64,000 nucleotides of DNA, from assembly GCF_004521915.1 (NCBI RefSeq), contig NZ_SDKD01000011.1, forward strand, positions 1 to 64,000. The letters run 5' to 3'. Positions 35,786 to 44,932 of this stretch are shown piece after piece (positions within the stretch are counted from its first letter, which is position 1; each line of letters begins with the position of its first letter). The notes below the pieces were generated by a model, which worked only from the letters and a program-made list of their open reading frames with translations, was not told the DNA's origin and searched no databases. The stretch comes from Brevibacillus migulae (lineage in GTDB: Bacteria > Bacillota > Bacilli > Brevibacillales > Brevibacillaceae). Position numbers and translations under genes: made by a program.

Positions 35786-37204
35786 CTACGATTTTCGCAA
35801 CCAGCTAAAGAGCGGCTGTCGTTTTTTCTTTTCCTTTCCGTTATTCCCTTGCGCTTCAACAGTACCGCCCTTGTCAGTCATCACCAACGAATTGCCCAAT
35901 GCTTCGATTGAGTCTTTTGCGGCCGACTTTCCGGGATAAAGCATCAGCGGCACACCTGTGTTAATCGAACGTTTCACCTCTTGATCATCAGGGATGGTGT
36001 ACAGTACTTTTCCAGGATGCAATTGGAAATAGGCGCGAATCTCTTCCACGGTAAACATCTCCCGTCGCTGCACCCGATTGATGCAGATCTGTATCCGTTC
36101 CTCCGGATATTCCGCTTCCCGGAGCAGCTTGAGCATGCGCTGAATGTTTTCAATGGCATCGACCACCGGATTGCCGACCATGACAACCTTTTGGGCAAAG
36201 AACAATGCCTGGATCGTAGCATCCGTCGTATCGGGGGCGGTATCGATAAACACCACATCGTAATCACTTCGCTTCAATGTTTCCAATATCAAATAAAGAT
36301 GGTAATCCTTTATTTCGAAGCTTTGCCGGATATCTCGCGGGGAGGTCAGCACGTGCAAATTTGTATCAGGATGAATCACTACATACTTCTGGATATCCTG
36401 CGGGGAGATTCTGGCGGCCATCGTATACTCCTGCCATTCCTGATGGGTGAGCGACTCTGGCTCCTTTCCTTCATTGCGAACAATTTGAGCGAGCTGATCG
36501 TCAATCTCCTTGACCCAAGTAAACAAATTCGGGGTGCGTGGCAGATTGAGTGATGTCGCGATCGTCCCTAAATCCAGATTGAAATCGACCGCTAGTACCT
36601 TTAATGGACGCCCCTCTTTTTTCTGCTGGGTAAAATAGATGGCCAATTCACGGGAGAGAAAGGTTTTGCCTACCCCGCCTTTTGGTCCGTACACGGTAAT
36701 CAAATGCTTGTCCTCGTGAGGAGTAGATGGGTAAGCAGGTTCATTTCGTGTCTCGGAGATGGTGAGCGCCGCGGGAAGCGGTGGCGGAAATACGGTGCTT
36801 GCCGTTGCGGCGATCCCATTCATCGGGTGCATTCCCCCCAGCCCGCTCTGACAAGAGAGAATTTCCAATTGGGATACCTCGACAGGCTTGGTTAATACCC
36901 AGATTCCCAAGTTGCGAAAAAAAGGCTCCCAATGCAGCTCTCGTGCGGAGCACGCCGCAATGAACATGATTTGTGGAAATTGAAACCGGATCTGCTGGCA
37001 AAGCACGCCAACCTCCGTCTGCTTCACACTGCCGACCACCACAATATCAGGCTGAGTTGCTTGGATGCGTGGCCACACTTCATCTATTTTTGTGGCCTCA
37101 CCGCAGACTTGGACATATGTACTGGAATCAAGTTTTTGTTTCAATTCATTCATGGCCAACACATCATCATCAATTAAAAAAAGCCGTTTTCGTTTACCGT
37201 TCAT
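35786..37204 (-). CDS. tadZ: TadZ/CpaE pilus localisation ATPase
   Basis: The 472-residue protein has an N-terminal receiver-like domain (LFLIDDDVLAMNELK) and a MinD-like ATPase with an intact deviant Walker A (YGPKGGVGKTFLS). VDFNLDLGTIATSL and FIDTAPDTTDATIQALFFA are also present. Its C-terminus is basic. It marks where the Tad apparatus assembles. Start overlaps the cpaB stop by ATGA. Confidence 0.9.
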   Translation of the reverse strand: MNGKRKRLFLIDDDVLAMNELKQKLDSSTYVQVCGEATKIDEVWPRIQATQPDIVVVGSVKQTEVGVLCQQIRFQFPQIMFIAACSARELHWEPFFRNLGIWVLTKPVEVSQLEILSCQSGLGGMHPMNGIAATASTVFPPPLPAALTISETRNEPAYPSTPHEDKHLITVYGPKGGVGKTFLSRELAIYFTQQKKEGRPLKVLAVDFNLDLGTIATSLNLPRTPNLFTWVKEIDDQLAQIVRNEGKEPESLTHQEWQEYTMAARISPQDIQKYVVIHPDTNLHVLTSPRDIRQSFEIKDYHLYLILETLKRSDYDVVFIDTAPDTTDATIQALFFAQKVVMVGNPVVDAIENIQRMLKLLREAEYPEERIQICINRVQRREMFTVEEIRAYFQLHPGKVLYTIPDDQEVKRSINTGVPLMLYPGKSAAKDSIEALGNSLVMTDKGGTVEAQGNNGKEKKKRQPLFSWLRKS

Positions 37205-37944
37205 GGTCCCTCATCTCCTCCATCTGTCCACCGTTTTTTTGTTTTCATCAAGGCGGCAGCAAAGGCACTATCCCCGACACCTGGTTGACTCCCCTCGGTT
37301 ACTGCAACCTTTCCCAAGCGGATTTTTCCATAATGCAATGCGTGTGTGAGCAAGACGGCCTCCCGATTGCTTAAGGCGATCGTCACTGCACTCAAGTGGG
37401 GTGTCTCCTGATCCATTTCCCGCTGCAAAAAGACGACAGGCATTTCTTTCAATAACAATCCTGTGTGCGCGCCGTCCTCATCTTCAAAGGATGCATACAC
37501 ATGCACCCGATCACCTACGGCTAAATGCGGGGTGACCCCGAGGATGTCATCAACCGGTATGCTCATCCCCGTTTTAGCGTCCTTCAACGCCAGGTCCCAG
37601 CTCCCTCCCCCTTCTGGGTCGAGATCTGTCGCCAGCAGAGGCTGTCCGCCCTGCACCCGTCTCGCCAAGGGAAGCCCCAGATAATCAGCCGCCTGCGACC
37701 AAGGAATCAAGCCCGGAACCGGTGAGGAGACTTCGCCAAATACCTTGCCAAGCGTAATGACGCCTTCCGTGATATGCTCCTCCTTTAGCGTCTCCCCGCC
37801 TTCAATCACGACGTCTTCTTGCAGCATCACATACGAGAAGGTGGTTGGTTTAAAGATCGGATACGCGCCAAACCCGATCGCGATCGCCAACAGCAATCCT
37901 GCGATCATGCGCAGAGGATGGATGGCCGGCAGCTTGAAAGACAT
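37201..37944 (-). CDS. cpaB: CpaB/RcpC-type SAF-domain protein
   Basis: The 247-residue protein has one N-terminal membrane helix and a SAF region (EDVVIEGGETLKEEHITEGVITL, PLARRVQGGQPLLATDL) plus a C-terminal CpaB part (AVGDRVHVYASF). The ATG at 37944 has GGAGG seven bases upstream. It is the first gene of the conventional Tad operon. Confidence 0.85.
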   Translation of the reverse strand: MSFKLPAIHPLRMIAGLLLAIAIGFGAYPIFKPTTFSYVMLQEDVVIEGGETLKEEHITEGVITLGKVFGEVSSPVPGLIPWSQAADYLGLPLARRVQGGQPLLATDLDPEGGGSWDLALKDAKTGMSIPVDDILGVTPHLAVGDRVHVYASFEDEDGAHTGLLLKEMPVVFLQREMDQETPHLSAVTIALSNREAVLLTHALHYGKIRLGKVAVTEGSQPGVGDSAFAAALMKTKKRWTDGGDEGP

Positions 37945-38007
37945 GGCATTTCCTCCTTTGGTATGCATTTGTCTTCCTAGCTTAGCGGAGGAGAAAGGGA
38001 CAAAAAA

Positions 38008-38044
38008 AAGACCTCGCCAGGCACGAAGCCTAAGCAAGGTCTTT
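38008..38044 (-). terminator. terminator between the HTH gene and the Tad operon
   Basis: AAAGACCT pairs with AGGTCTTT, with an inner GGC/GCC helix, followed by seven T on the minus strand, five bases past the HTH stop. Confidence 0.85.
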
Positions 38045-38048
38045 CCTT

Positions 38049-38384
38049 TTATTTATCCCGAAACACTTCCTTCAAGATCGCAAACGCTTTGCGTTGATCG
38101 GAAGCATCTCTCGTCAACAGCATTTCATTAATCTTGTAGACATACTCTTGATCCTGCGTCTGGGCGAACTGCCCATACTCGAAAAACTCGAACACATTTA
38201 CCCCGAGCGCATCCGCGATCTTCTCCAGCGAGCCGATCGTCACATTGCGTGTGCCGCGTTCCACCCCGGCGATGTACGAGTTGGTCGTATTCGCCCTCTC
38301 CGCGAGCTGCTCCTGCGTGATGCCTTTTTCCTTCCGAATCTGGCGTATTTTTGCGCCAATCAACTTCAAGGTTGATTTTTCCAT
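38049..38384 (-). CDS. SinR-like Xre-family regulator
   Basis: The 111-residue protein has an N-terminal helix-turn-helix (LIGAKIRQIRKEKGITQEQLAERANTTNSYIAGVERGTRNVTIGSLEKIADALG) and a short C-terminal helical region for oligomerisation. It may control the Tad operon that follows it or the divergent Spo0E gene. ATG at 38384 has GAGG seven bases upstream. The gap upstream holds a partial palindrome (GACACAGTTTGTC), a candidate autoregulatory site. Confidence 0.8.
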   Translation of the reverse strand: MEKSTLKLIGAKIRQIRKEKGITQEQLAERANTTNSYIAGVERGTRNVTIGSLEKIADALGVNVFEFFEYGQFAQTQDQEYVYKINEMLLTRDASDQRKAFAILKEVFRDK

Positions 38385-38458
38385 ATCCACACCTCAACTA
38401 GAAGTGTAGACAAACTGTGTCAAAGTATGCAGGGTACTATCGGATAAGTTTTTTCCTG

Positions 38459-38487
38459 TTTACCTTATAGTGACAATCGGCTATAAT
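38459..38487 (+). promoter_or_regulatory. promoter of the Spo0E-like gene
   Basis: TTTACC (38459-38464) and TATAAT (38482-38487) are 17 bp apart on the plus strand, about 55 bp before the start. Confidence 0.65.
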
Positions 38488-38542
38488 TTGCTTGGAATTG
38501 TTTGTCAGTAATTACCTTGAAAAGTAAAAGGTGGATTCCTTA

Positions 38543-38737
38543 TTGAAACGAAAAACCGTATCCATCGACGATATTGAGTCCCTCCGCCGCGAATTGAATG
38601 AGCTGGGCAAGAAAAGGGGCATGAACGACCCTGCCGTACTCGCCCTGTCGCAACAATTAGACGATCTCATCGTACGTTACACGAAAGGGCAGCTTGCTGT
38701 GAAAGGCACTAGTGTCCATCGATATGGGAAAGGATGA
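38543..38737 (+). CDS. Spo0E-family aspartyl-phosphate phosphatase
   Basis: This 64-residue all-helical protein shows the Spo0E pattern: IESLRRELNELGKKRGMNDPAVLALSQQLDDLIVRY, where the SQxLD motif provides the catalytic Asp environment. Known members dephosphorylate Spo0A~P and delay sporulation. I chose the TTG start because AAGGTGG lies eight bases before it; a GTG four codons upstream has no ribosome site. It is followed four bases later by a small membrane protein. Confidence 0.85.
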   Translation: MKRKTVSIDDIESLRRELNELGKKRGMNDPAVLALSQQLDDLIVRYTKGQLAVKGTSVHRYGKG

Positions 38738-38741
38738 TACG

Positions 38742-38903
38742 ATGCTGTTTGTTATTGGTTTCTTTGCTGCCATGTTTATCTTCATGCTGATTGCGACGAT
38801 TTATCACATCGTTCACAAGCCAACCCGCTACATCCCGCCAGCCATGATTACGGCATTATTGGGAGCCTTTCTGATCAGCTTGATTGTCGCTGTTTTGGAG
38901 TGA
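38742..38903 (+). CDS. small two-helix membrane protein, 53 aa
   Basis: The protein has two hydrophobic helices (LFVIGFFAAMFIFMLIATIYHIV and ITALLGAFLISLIVAVL) joined by a polar loop. It begins four bases after the Spo0E-like stop with AGGA seven bases upstream of ATG, so the two genes are co-translated. Function unknown. Confidence 0.75.
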   Translation: MLFVIGFFAAMFIFMLIATIYHIVHKPTRYIPPAMITALLGAFLISLIVAVLE

Positions 38904-38917
38904 GCCACAACCGCTCT

Positions 38918-39661
38918 TTAAATAAACCCACCGTTCACACGGAGCGTCTGCCCGGTAATCCAACGCGATTCCTCACTGGCTAAAAACAGCAGGACACTCG
39001 CGACATCCTCCGGCTCGCCTAAGCGTCCAAATGCATTCGCGCTGCCCACAGCCGCGATCTGCTCCGGTGTTTTTCCTTCTTTAAACAGCTCGGTGTTGAT
39101 CGGGCCCGGGGCGATCGCATTGATCGTAATGCCTCTTGGCCCCAACTCTTTTGCCAGCTGACGGGTAAACTGCTCGACGGCTCCTTTTGTCCCCGCGTAG
39201 ATGCTGTAGCCGGGGAACATCTGACCGGTCACCGAGGTCGAAAAATTAATGATCCGTCCGTTTCTCTCCAGATGCTTGGCGGCTTGCTGGCAAGCGAAAT
39301 AGGTGCCCTTCACATTGATCGCAAACAGCTTGTCAAAGTCTTCTTCCGTGACGTTTTCGAGTGTTTTCGTGACCATGATCCCTGCATTGTTGACGAGGAT
39401 ATCGATTTTCCCATAGGCTTGCAGCGTCTCCCGAAAGAGCCGCTCCACTTCGGACACTTTGCTGATGTCGGCCTGGATCGCGACCGCTTCTCCGCCGTTG
39501 CTTTTGATTCCCGCTACGACTTCTTCGGCTTTTTCGGGGCTGCTGGCGTAGTTAATGACTACCTTCGCACCATTTTGAGCCAGCTCCTCTGCGATTTTGC
39601 GGCCAATTCCTCTCGACGCACCCGTTACCAGCGCTACTTTTCCGCTTAGCTTGGTTCCCAT
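38918..39661 (-). CDS. short-chain dehydrogenase/reductase
   Basis: This NAD(P)-dependent Rossmann enzyme has 247 residues: TGASRGIGRKIAEELA (cofactor loop), NNAGIM, the catalytic Ser in FSTSVTG and Tyr/Lys in YSIYAGTKGA, and the C-terminal VNGGFI. It resembles FabG and glucose dehydrogenase type SDRs; the substrate is not deducible. The ATG at 39661 has GGAGG nine bases upstream. Confidence 0.88.
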   Translation of the reverse strand: MGTKLSGKVALVTGASRGIGRKIAEELAQNGAKVVINYASSPEKAEEVVAGIKSNGGEAVAIQADISKVSEVERLFRETLQAYGKIDILVNNAGIMVTKTLENVTEEDFDKLFAINVKGTYFACQQAAKHLERNGRIINFSTSVTGQMFPGYSIYAGTKGAVEQFTRQLAKELGPRGITINAIAPGPINTELFKEGKTPEQIAAVGSANAFGRLGEPEDVASVLLFLASEESRWITGQTLRVNGGFI

Positions 39662-39826
39662 TTGCTCCAGCCTCCTTGTTTTCGCTCTGTTCTCTATGAC
39701 GTTACCGCTCATGCTGTTGGAAGTGATTATATAACAAATTTTTCTGCTTTGCCCCTTTTGAGGGTTTACCTCATCCCATTTCCGGCTATATATCATTAGA
39801 ACATCATGAGAGGGGCGGGAATCTTC

Positions 39827-40153
39827 ATGTCCAATATGGCTGTCAATCCACTGGCAGAAAAACGCAGAGAATGTCGGGAGGTTATTTCCTCCATTTTAAA
39901 TACACCGGATTCGGACGATCAACGCCACATCAAGCAATTGCTTTCAGGATTGAACCAGCTGCTGCGCGTGCGCGTCGTGGTGCCTCCCACATCGGAAATC
40001 ATGGTGAAGCTGGAAGCGACCAAGCCGAAGCTGTATCATGCGACTCGTCTGGCCATCCCACGAAACAATCCGCTTTACATGCTGTTTCAGTTAAAAGGCG
40101 ATGTCACTTTGGCCGATGAGCGGCTGTCTACGTTCCTGCGCGAGTGCTCCTGA
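39827..40153 (+). CDS. hypothetical protein, 108 aa
   Basis: The soluble protein has a helical, charged N-terminal half (EKRRECREVISSIL, HIKQLLSGLNQLL) and a C-terminal mixed part. No recognised domain. GAGGGG precedes the ATG at 39827; an ATG at 39806 lacks a ribosome site. It is divergent from the SDR gene and is followed by a bidirectional terminator. Confidence 0.6.
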   Translation: MSNMAVNPLAEKRRECREVISSILNTPDSDDQRHIKQLLSGLNQLLRVRVVVPPTSEIMVKLEATKPKLYHATRLAIPRNNPLYMLFQLKGDVTLADERLSTFLRECS

Positions 40154-40178
40154 TCCAGCAAGCTACACATCATGAAAG

Positions 40179-40214
40179 AAGCCGCAGCGTCCCCTATTGT
40201 GTACGCTGCGGCTT
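40179..40214. terminator. bidirectional terminator
   Basis: A perfect 12-bp stem, AAGCCGCAGCGT and ACGCTGCGGCTT, sits between the convergent hypothetical gene and coaX, with T-rich sequence on the plus strand side. Confidence 0.85.
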
Positions 40215-40225
40215 TTGTGTTGTAT

Positions 40226-40993
40226 TCAGCTATGATTGCGCTCGTAGATGAGCTTCAGTCCTTTTAAGGTCAATTCCGGATCGACCACATCGATGCTTTC
40301 CGTCTCATTGGCAATCAGGGAGGAGAGGCCGCCTGTCGCGACGACCTTGGCTTTCACCTGCTGCTCCTGCATCATGCGATTCACGATGCCATCGACCATG
40401 CCGATATACCCGTAAAAGATCCCTGCCTGCATCGAGGCGATCGTATTGCGCCCGATGACGCTGGATGGCTTGGCCAGCTCGATCCGCGGCAGCTTGGCTG
40501 CGCGGCTGACCAATGCTTCCGCCGAGACGTTGATCCCCGGCGCAATCGCCCCGCCCCAATACTGTCCTTTTTCGTCGATATAGCTGATGGTCGTAGCGGT
40601 TCCAAAGTCCACCACAATCGCAGGTGTGCCGTAATAATGGATTGCCGCGACCGCATTCACAATCCGGTCGGCTCCAATCTCGCGGGGAAAATCCGCTTTG
40701 ATATTCAGCCCGGTCTTGATCCCCGGGCCAATGACCAGCGGTTTTTTCTGAAAATACTTCAGGCACATTCGCTCCAACGGTAAATTCAACGGCGGCACGA
40801 CCGAGGAGATGATCACGCCGGCAATCCGTGAAAAACTCAGGCCGACGCTGGAAAACAAGCTGTAGAGCAGCATGCCGTATTCGTCCTCGGTCTTGTTGCG
40901 ATCCGTCGCGACCCGCCAATGATGGGCCAGGTCGTCTCCCTTGTATAATCCAAACACAATATTGCTGTTCCCGATATCGATGACCAATAGCAT
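40226..40993 (-). CDS. coaX: type III pantothenate kinase
   Basis: CoaX phosphorylates pantothenate, the first step of coenzyme A synthesis. The 255-residue ASKHA-fold protein has [24 protein letters not shown] and [10 protein letters not shown], with the active-site aspartates. The ATG at 40993 has GGAG eight bases upstream. In B. subtilis it lies between ftsH and hslO; here it is the last gene of a nadB-nadC-coaX unit and far from both. Confidence 0.95.
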   Translation of the reverse strand: MLLVIDIGNSNIVFGLYKGDDLAHHWRVATDRNKTEDEYGMLLYSLFSSVGLSFSRIAGVIISSVVPPLNLPLERMCLKYFQKKPLVIGPGIKTGLNIKADFPREIGADRIVNAVAAIHYYGTPAIVVDFGTATTISYIDEKGQYWGGAIAPGINVSAEALVSRAAKLPRIELAKPSSVIGRNTIASMQAGIFYGYIGMVDGIVNRMMQEQQVKAKVVATGGLSSLIANETESIDVVDPELTLKGLKLIYERNHS

Positions 40994-41006
40994 GCTTGTC
41001 TCTCCC

Positions 41007-41852
41007 TTACCGTTTCCTTTGGTTGAGATCAAGACTGATATCCAGGGCTTTCACCGAGTGCGTCAGAGCACCTACGGAAATCACATCGACACCGGTCTGC
41101 GCGATCGCCCCGATGGTCTCAAGCGTCACGCCGCCCGATGCTTCCACGACCGCTCGCCCGCCGATCAGAGCAACGGCTTGCTTCATCAGCTCATTCGGCA
41201 TGTTGTCCAGCATGATGATGTCGGCAACTGCCTGCAGGGCTTCTTCTACCTGGGCCATTGTTTCCGCCTCGACCTCGATCTTCATCGTATGGGGAATGGC
41301 TTTGCGGGCCGCTGCGACCGCTTGTGTGATCCCGCCCGCCCCTTTGATGTGATTATCCTTGATCATGACCGCATCGTAGAGCGCATAGCGATGGTTGTGG
41401 CCGCCGCCAACACGCACCGCATACTTTTCCAGCATGCGCAGACCAGGCGTCGTTTTGCGCGTATCAACCACTCTCGCCTTGGTTCCGGCCACCGCTTGCG
41501 CATATTCGCTCGTACGGGTCGCGATCCCCGACATCCGCTGCAGCAGATTCAGTGCCAAGCGCTCACCGCTCAGGATCGAACGCACAGAGCCGGATACTTC
41601 CGCCACGGCCTGCCCCTTTTCGACGCGAGCCCCTTCTTCTACCACCGTCTTGAATGCGAGTGCTGCATCCACCGTGGCAAACACTTGCGCCGCCACAGGC
41701 AAGCCCGCGATGATCCCCGCTTCCTTGGCATACAAGATCCCGACGCCTTGCTCGCTCTCCGGAATCGTGCTCATGGTGGTGACATCGCCGAAGCCGATAT
41801 CCTCGTGCAGCCATTCTTCGATTTTGCGTTGAAGCTCTCGATTATTCCACAT
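41007..41852 (-). CDS. nadC: nicotinate-nucleotide pyrophosphorylase
   Basis: NadC converts quinolinate and PRPP to nicotinate mononucleotide. The 281-residue protein has [10 protein letters not shown], the [14 protein letters not shown] [22 protein letters not shown] and KDNHI motifs that bind quinolinate. It overlaps nadB by 11 bases and begins the pathway from aspartate with nadB and nadA. Confidence 0.96.
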   Translation of the reverse strand: MWNNRELQRKIEEWLHEDIGFGDVTTMSTIPESEQGVGILYAKEAGIIAGLPVAAQVFATVDAALAFKTVVEEGARVEKGQAVAEVSGSVRSILSGERLALNLLQRMSGIATRTSEYAQAVAGTKARVVDTRKTTPGLRMLEKYAVRVGGGHNHRYALYDAVMIKDNHIKGAGGITQAVAAARKAIPHTMKIEVEAETMAQVEEALQAVADIIMLDNMPNELMKQAVALIGGRAVVEASGGVTLETIGAIAQTGVDVISVGALTHSVKALDISLDLNQRKR

Positions 41853-43464
41853 CCGTGCTGTTTCTCTCCTCTCGCACTCCTCGATTGATCGATTGAATAA
41901 TGTGCTTGCGCCAAATTAAATCATCTTTGTTCGGGAAATCGATGCGGTAATGGCCGCCCCTGCTTTCTTCCCGCAGCAAAGCGGCACGCGTGGTCAATGT
42001 CGCCGCTGTCAGCAGATTTAAAAACTCAAACGATTCACGCGTCTGGTGCTGCAGTGTAAAGGTTCGTGTCATCTTTTCCATCTCATCCAGCGCTTTTTGC
42101 AGCGTCTTTTCCGTGCGCTTCAAGCCGACATGACGCAGCATCAGCTTCTGCAGCTTCACGCGCAGTGCCTTGGTGCCATTGCCTTTCTCCGTCCTGGTTT
42201 CATCTTGGAAAGACAGCGGCGGCAGCTCTCCGACGGGTCGCAGCTCGGCGATTTTGCGCGAGATCCGATTGCCGAAAACCACCGCTTCCGACAAGGAGTT
42301 GCTCGCCAGACGATTAGCCCCGTGTACCCCGGTGCAGGACACTTCGCCGCAGGCAAACAGCCGTCTTGTCGAGGTCTCCCCGTGCAGATCGGTCTTCACC
42401 CCGCCCATGATGTAGTGACAGGCGGGCGATACCGGAATCCAATCGGTCACCATGTCCAGGCCGTAATGCAAGCATTCTTTATAGATGGTCGGGAAGCGAT
42501 GCTTGATCAGCTCCTCCGACTCGTGGGTGATATCCAGATACACGTGTGTGGAGTTGGTCGCCTCCATCTCCGACACGATCGCCCGGGCCACGATATCGCG
42601 CGGCGCCAGCTCTTTTTGCGGATGGTATTTTTCCATGAAGCGCTCGCCATTGATATTGCGCAGCACCGCACCCTCTCCACGCACGGCCTCTGAGATCAGG
42701 AAGCGTGGCGCTCCCGGATAGTACAGTGCTGTCGGGTGAAACTGGATGAACTCCACATCCTTGATATCTGCCCCTGCGCGGTACGCCATCGCAATCCCAT
42801 CTGCCGTCGCCACATCCGGGTTGGTCGTGTAGCGATATAGCTGCCCGGCACCGCCTGTCGCCAGCACCGTCGCATTTGACTGCAGGAAAAATACGCGTTC
42901 CTCCGGATCCAGGACGAGCACTCCGACGCATTCATCCTGATGCGTGACGACATCGATGGCGAAATGGTTTTCCAGCACGCGAATATGGGGATTTTCCAAG
43001 ACGCGCTCCGATAAGGCCCGGACGATCTCCGCTCCGGTCGCATCTCCTTGGGCATGCAAAATGCGGCGCTGACTGTGCGCGCCTTCCTGGGTTAATTCAT
43101 AACGTCCTTTTTCATCTCTATCGAATTGGGTTCCATAAGCAATTAATTCTTTAAGCCGGTCCGGTCCCTCATGCACCAGCACCTCGACCGCTTCCGTGGA
43201 GCAAAGTCCCGCGCCCGCCACCAGCGTATCCTGGCGATGCAGCGCCGGCGAGTCGGATTTTAAGGTCACGGCAGCAATGCCTCCCTGTGCCCAGCGCGTG
43301 TTGCTCTCATCCAGTCCCTTTTTGCTGATCAAGGTCACCTTTGCAAAATGACTGATTTGCAGCGCCGTATACAGTCCGGCGATACCTGCTCCGACTACCA
43401 CGACATCCGTTTTTTCACGTTCGATCGTTTCCAGGTCAAAATCAATCGTATAACGGGGGATCAT
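41842..43464 (-). CDS. nadB: L-aspartate oxidase
   Basis: NadB oxidises aspartate to iminoaspartate with FAD. The 540-residue protein has the FAD loop VVVVGAGIAGLYTAL, SNTRWAQGGIAA, the active-site HPTALYYPGAPRFLISEAVRGEGA, and SCTGVHGANRLASNSLSEAVVFG. ATG at 43464 has AGGGA five bases upstream; a longer reading is unsupported. It is the first gene of nadB-nadC-coaX. Confidence 0.96.
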   Translation of the reverse strand: MIPRYTIDFDLETIEREKTDVVVVGAGIAGLYTALQISHFAKVTLISKKGLDESNTRWAQGGIAAVTLKSDSPALHRQDTLVAGAGLCSTEAVEVLVHEGPDRLKELIAYGTQFDRDEKGRYELTQEGAHSQRRILHAQGDATGAEIVRALSERVLENPHIRVLENHFAIDVVTHQDECVGVLVLDPEERVFFLQSNATVLATGGAGQLYRYTTNPDVATADGIAMAYRAGADIKDVEFIQFHPTALYYPGAPRFLISEAVRGEGAVLRNINGERFMEKYHPQKELAPRDIVARAIVSEMEATNSTHVYLDITHESEELIKHRFPTIYKECLHYGLDMVTDWIPVSPACHYIMGGVKTDLHGETSTRRLFACGEVSCTGVHGANRLASNSLSEAVVFGNRISRKIAELRPVGELPPLSFQDETRTEKGNGTKALRVKLQKLMLRHVGLKRTEKTLQKALDEMEKMTRTFTLQHQTRESFEFLNLLTAATLTTRAALLREESRGGHYRIDFPNKDDLIWRKHIIQSINRGVREERNSTDVE

Positions 43465-43564
43465 CCAAGTCCCTTCTCTCTTCCACTGATGTATCGATTC
43501 CAGCCAATTATAGCAAATCCGCACATGGGGAGAAACCATTCCGATCACAGATTCCCCTACGCAA

Positions 43565-43600
43565 AAACCCCCGTCATCCATCTCGATGATGCCGGGGGTC
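43565..43600 (-). terminator. terminator after zur
   Basis: ACCCCCG pairs with CGGGGGT, extended by CATC/GATG, followed by TTTTT on the minus strand, about 40 bp past the zur stop. Confidence 0.9.
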
Positions 43601-43637
43601 TCATGCTTGTCTTCTATTCCTTTGCATACAGCTTGTC

Positions 43638-44057
43638 TTAGGCATGGGAAATGCATTCTTTGCAAGTTCCGTACACTTCGAATTTGTGTCCGGTCACTTG
43701 GAAATCGTCCGGCATCACCGACAGCAGATTCATCGGACAAGCCGACAGCGAAGAGGTCTTGCCGCACTCCGTACAAATCAGATGATGATGGTGATGGCCG
43801 ACCGAGCAGGCCAGGCGAAAACGTCCTTCCCCCTCCAGCTCTGTCTGCTCCAAAATGCCGAGATCGACAAACGTCGAGATGTTGCGGTACACCGTGTCAA
43901 AGCTGAGGTTGGGATATTGATCCTTGATTCGCTCCATGATCTCTTTTGCCGACAGATAGCGTTTTTCTTCCGCACAGATCCGGATAATCTCTTCCCGTTT
44001 TCCCGTATATTTATAACCCTTTTCCTTCAACATCTGAAGAGCTTCTTCCACCGTCAT
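43638..44057 (-). CDS. zur: Fur-family zinc uptake regulator Zur
   Basis: The 139-residue Fur-fold repressor has a winged helix domain (YKYTGKREEIIRICAEEKRYLSAKEI, FDTVYRNI), a histidine cluster GHHHHHLICTECGK and CTEC/CKEC cysteines that hold structural zinc. Its ATG overlaps the znuB stop (ATGA). Linkage to znuCB identifies it as Zur rather than Fur or PerR. Confidence 0.9.
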   Translation of the reverse strand: MTVEEALQMLKEKGYKYTGKREEIIRICAEEKRYLSAKEIMERIKDQYPNLSFDTVYRNISTFVDLGILEQTELEGEGRFRLACSVGHHHHHLICTECGKTSSLSACPMNLLSVMPDDFQVTGHKFEVYGTCKECISHA

Positions 44058-44917
44058 GCCCGGTTCTCCTCCCTCATGCGCCTGATCCAGGCACCCGTTT
44101 TTTTCGATGCCAACACCACCATAAGCACCAGCACCGCCATTAACACAATGGTACCGCCAGATGCCCAATCAAGCAAATAGGCAAAATACAACCCGCTTAA
44201 TACGGAGATTTCCGCAAAGATCGTCGCATACAAAATCGCTTGGCGAAAGCTTCCGGCAATCTGCAGGCTGGCCGCTACCGGAATCGTAATCATCGCCGAG
44301 ATCAACAATACCCCGACGATCCGCATCGAGGCGGCAATCGTCAATGCCACCAGCACCATAAACCAGAGATTGATCGTCTTGCGCGCGACCCCGGAGACTC
44401 GCGCATGCTCTTCATCAAAGGAAACGGCAAACAGCTCCTTATAGAGGAAGAACACCGTCCCCAGCACGACTGCTCCCACTCCGATCAATGCATAGAGGTC
44501 TTCTCGACTGACCGTCACGATTTTCCCAAACAGATAGGAATACAGGTCGGTGTTGAATCCGTCCGCGATGCTCACCAGGACCGTAAACAAGCCCAGACCT
44601 GCCGATAAAATAATCGGAATCGCCAAGTCCTGATAGGCTTTATACACCTTACGCAGCCGTTCAATGAAAAGTGAGCCGACTACCGAAAACAGCATGCCGA
44701 AAAACAATGGGTTCACCGCGCCGAAAAACGCGATCTTTTTGGACAAAAGCATGCCCGCCGCCACTCCGGACAAGGTCACATGGGACAGACCATCCGCCAT
44801 CATGGACAAGCGCCTCACGATCAAAAACGTCCCCAGAATCGGGCAAATCAAGCCGATCAAGATCCCGGAAAACAGGGTATACCGCAAAAAATCATACTGC
44901 CACCAATCCGCTAGCAT
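44054..44917 (-). CDS. znuB: zinc ABC transporter permease
   Basis: The 287-residue ABC-3 family membrane protein has about eight helices and the cytoplasmic SRLSHVTLSGVAAG-like MADGLSHVTLSGVAAG near the start. It forms the zinc channel with ZnuC and ZnuA. It starts 15 bp after znuC and overlaps zur by four bases. Confidence 0.92.
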   Translation of the reverse strand: MLADWWQYDFLRYTLFSGILIGLICPILGTFLIVRRLSMMADGLSHVTLSGVAAGMLLSKKIAFFGAVNPLFFGMLFSVVGSLFIERLRKVYKAYQDLAIPIILSAGLGLFTVLVSIADGFNTDLYSYLFGKIVTVSREDLYALIGVGAVVLGTVFFLYKELFAVSFDEEHARVSGVARKTINLWFMVLVALTIAASMRIVGVLLISAMITIPVAASLQIAGSFRQAILYATIFAEISVLSGLYFAYLLDWASGGTIVLMAVLVLMVVLASKKTGAWIRRMREENRA

Positions 44918-44932
44918 CGCTTTACTCCTTCT

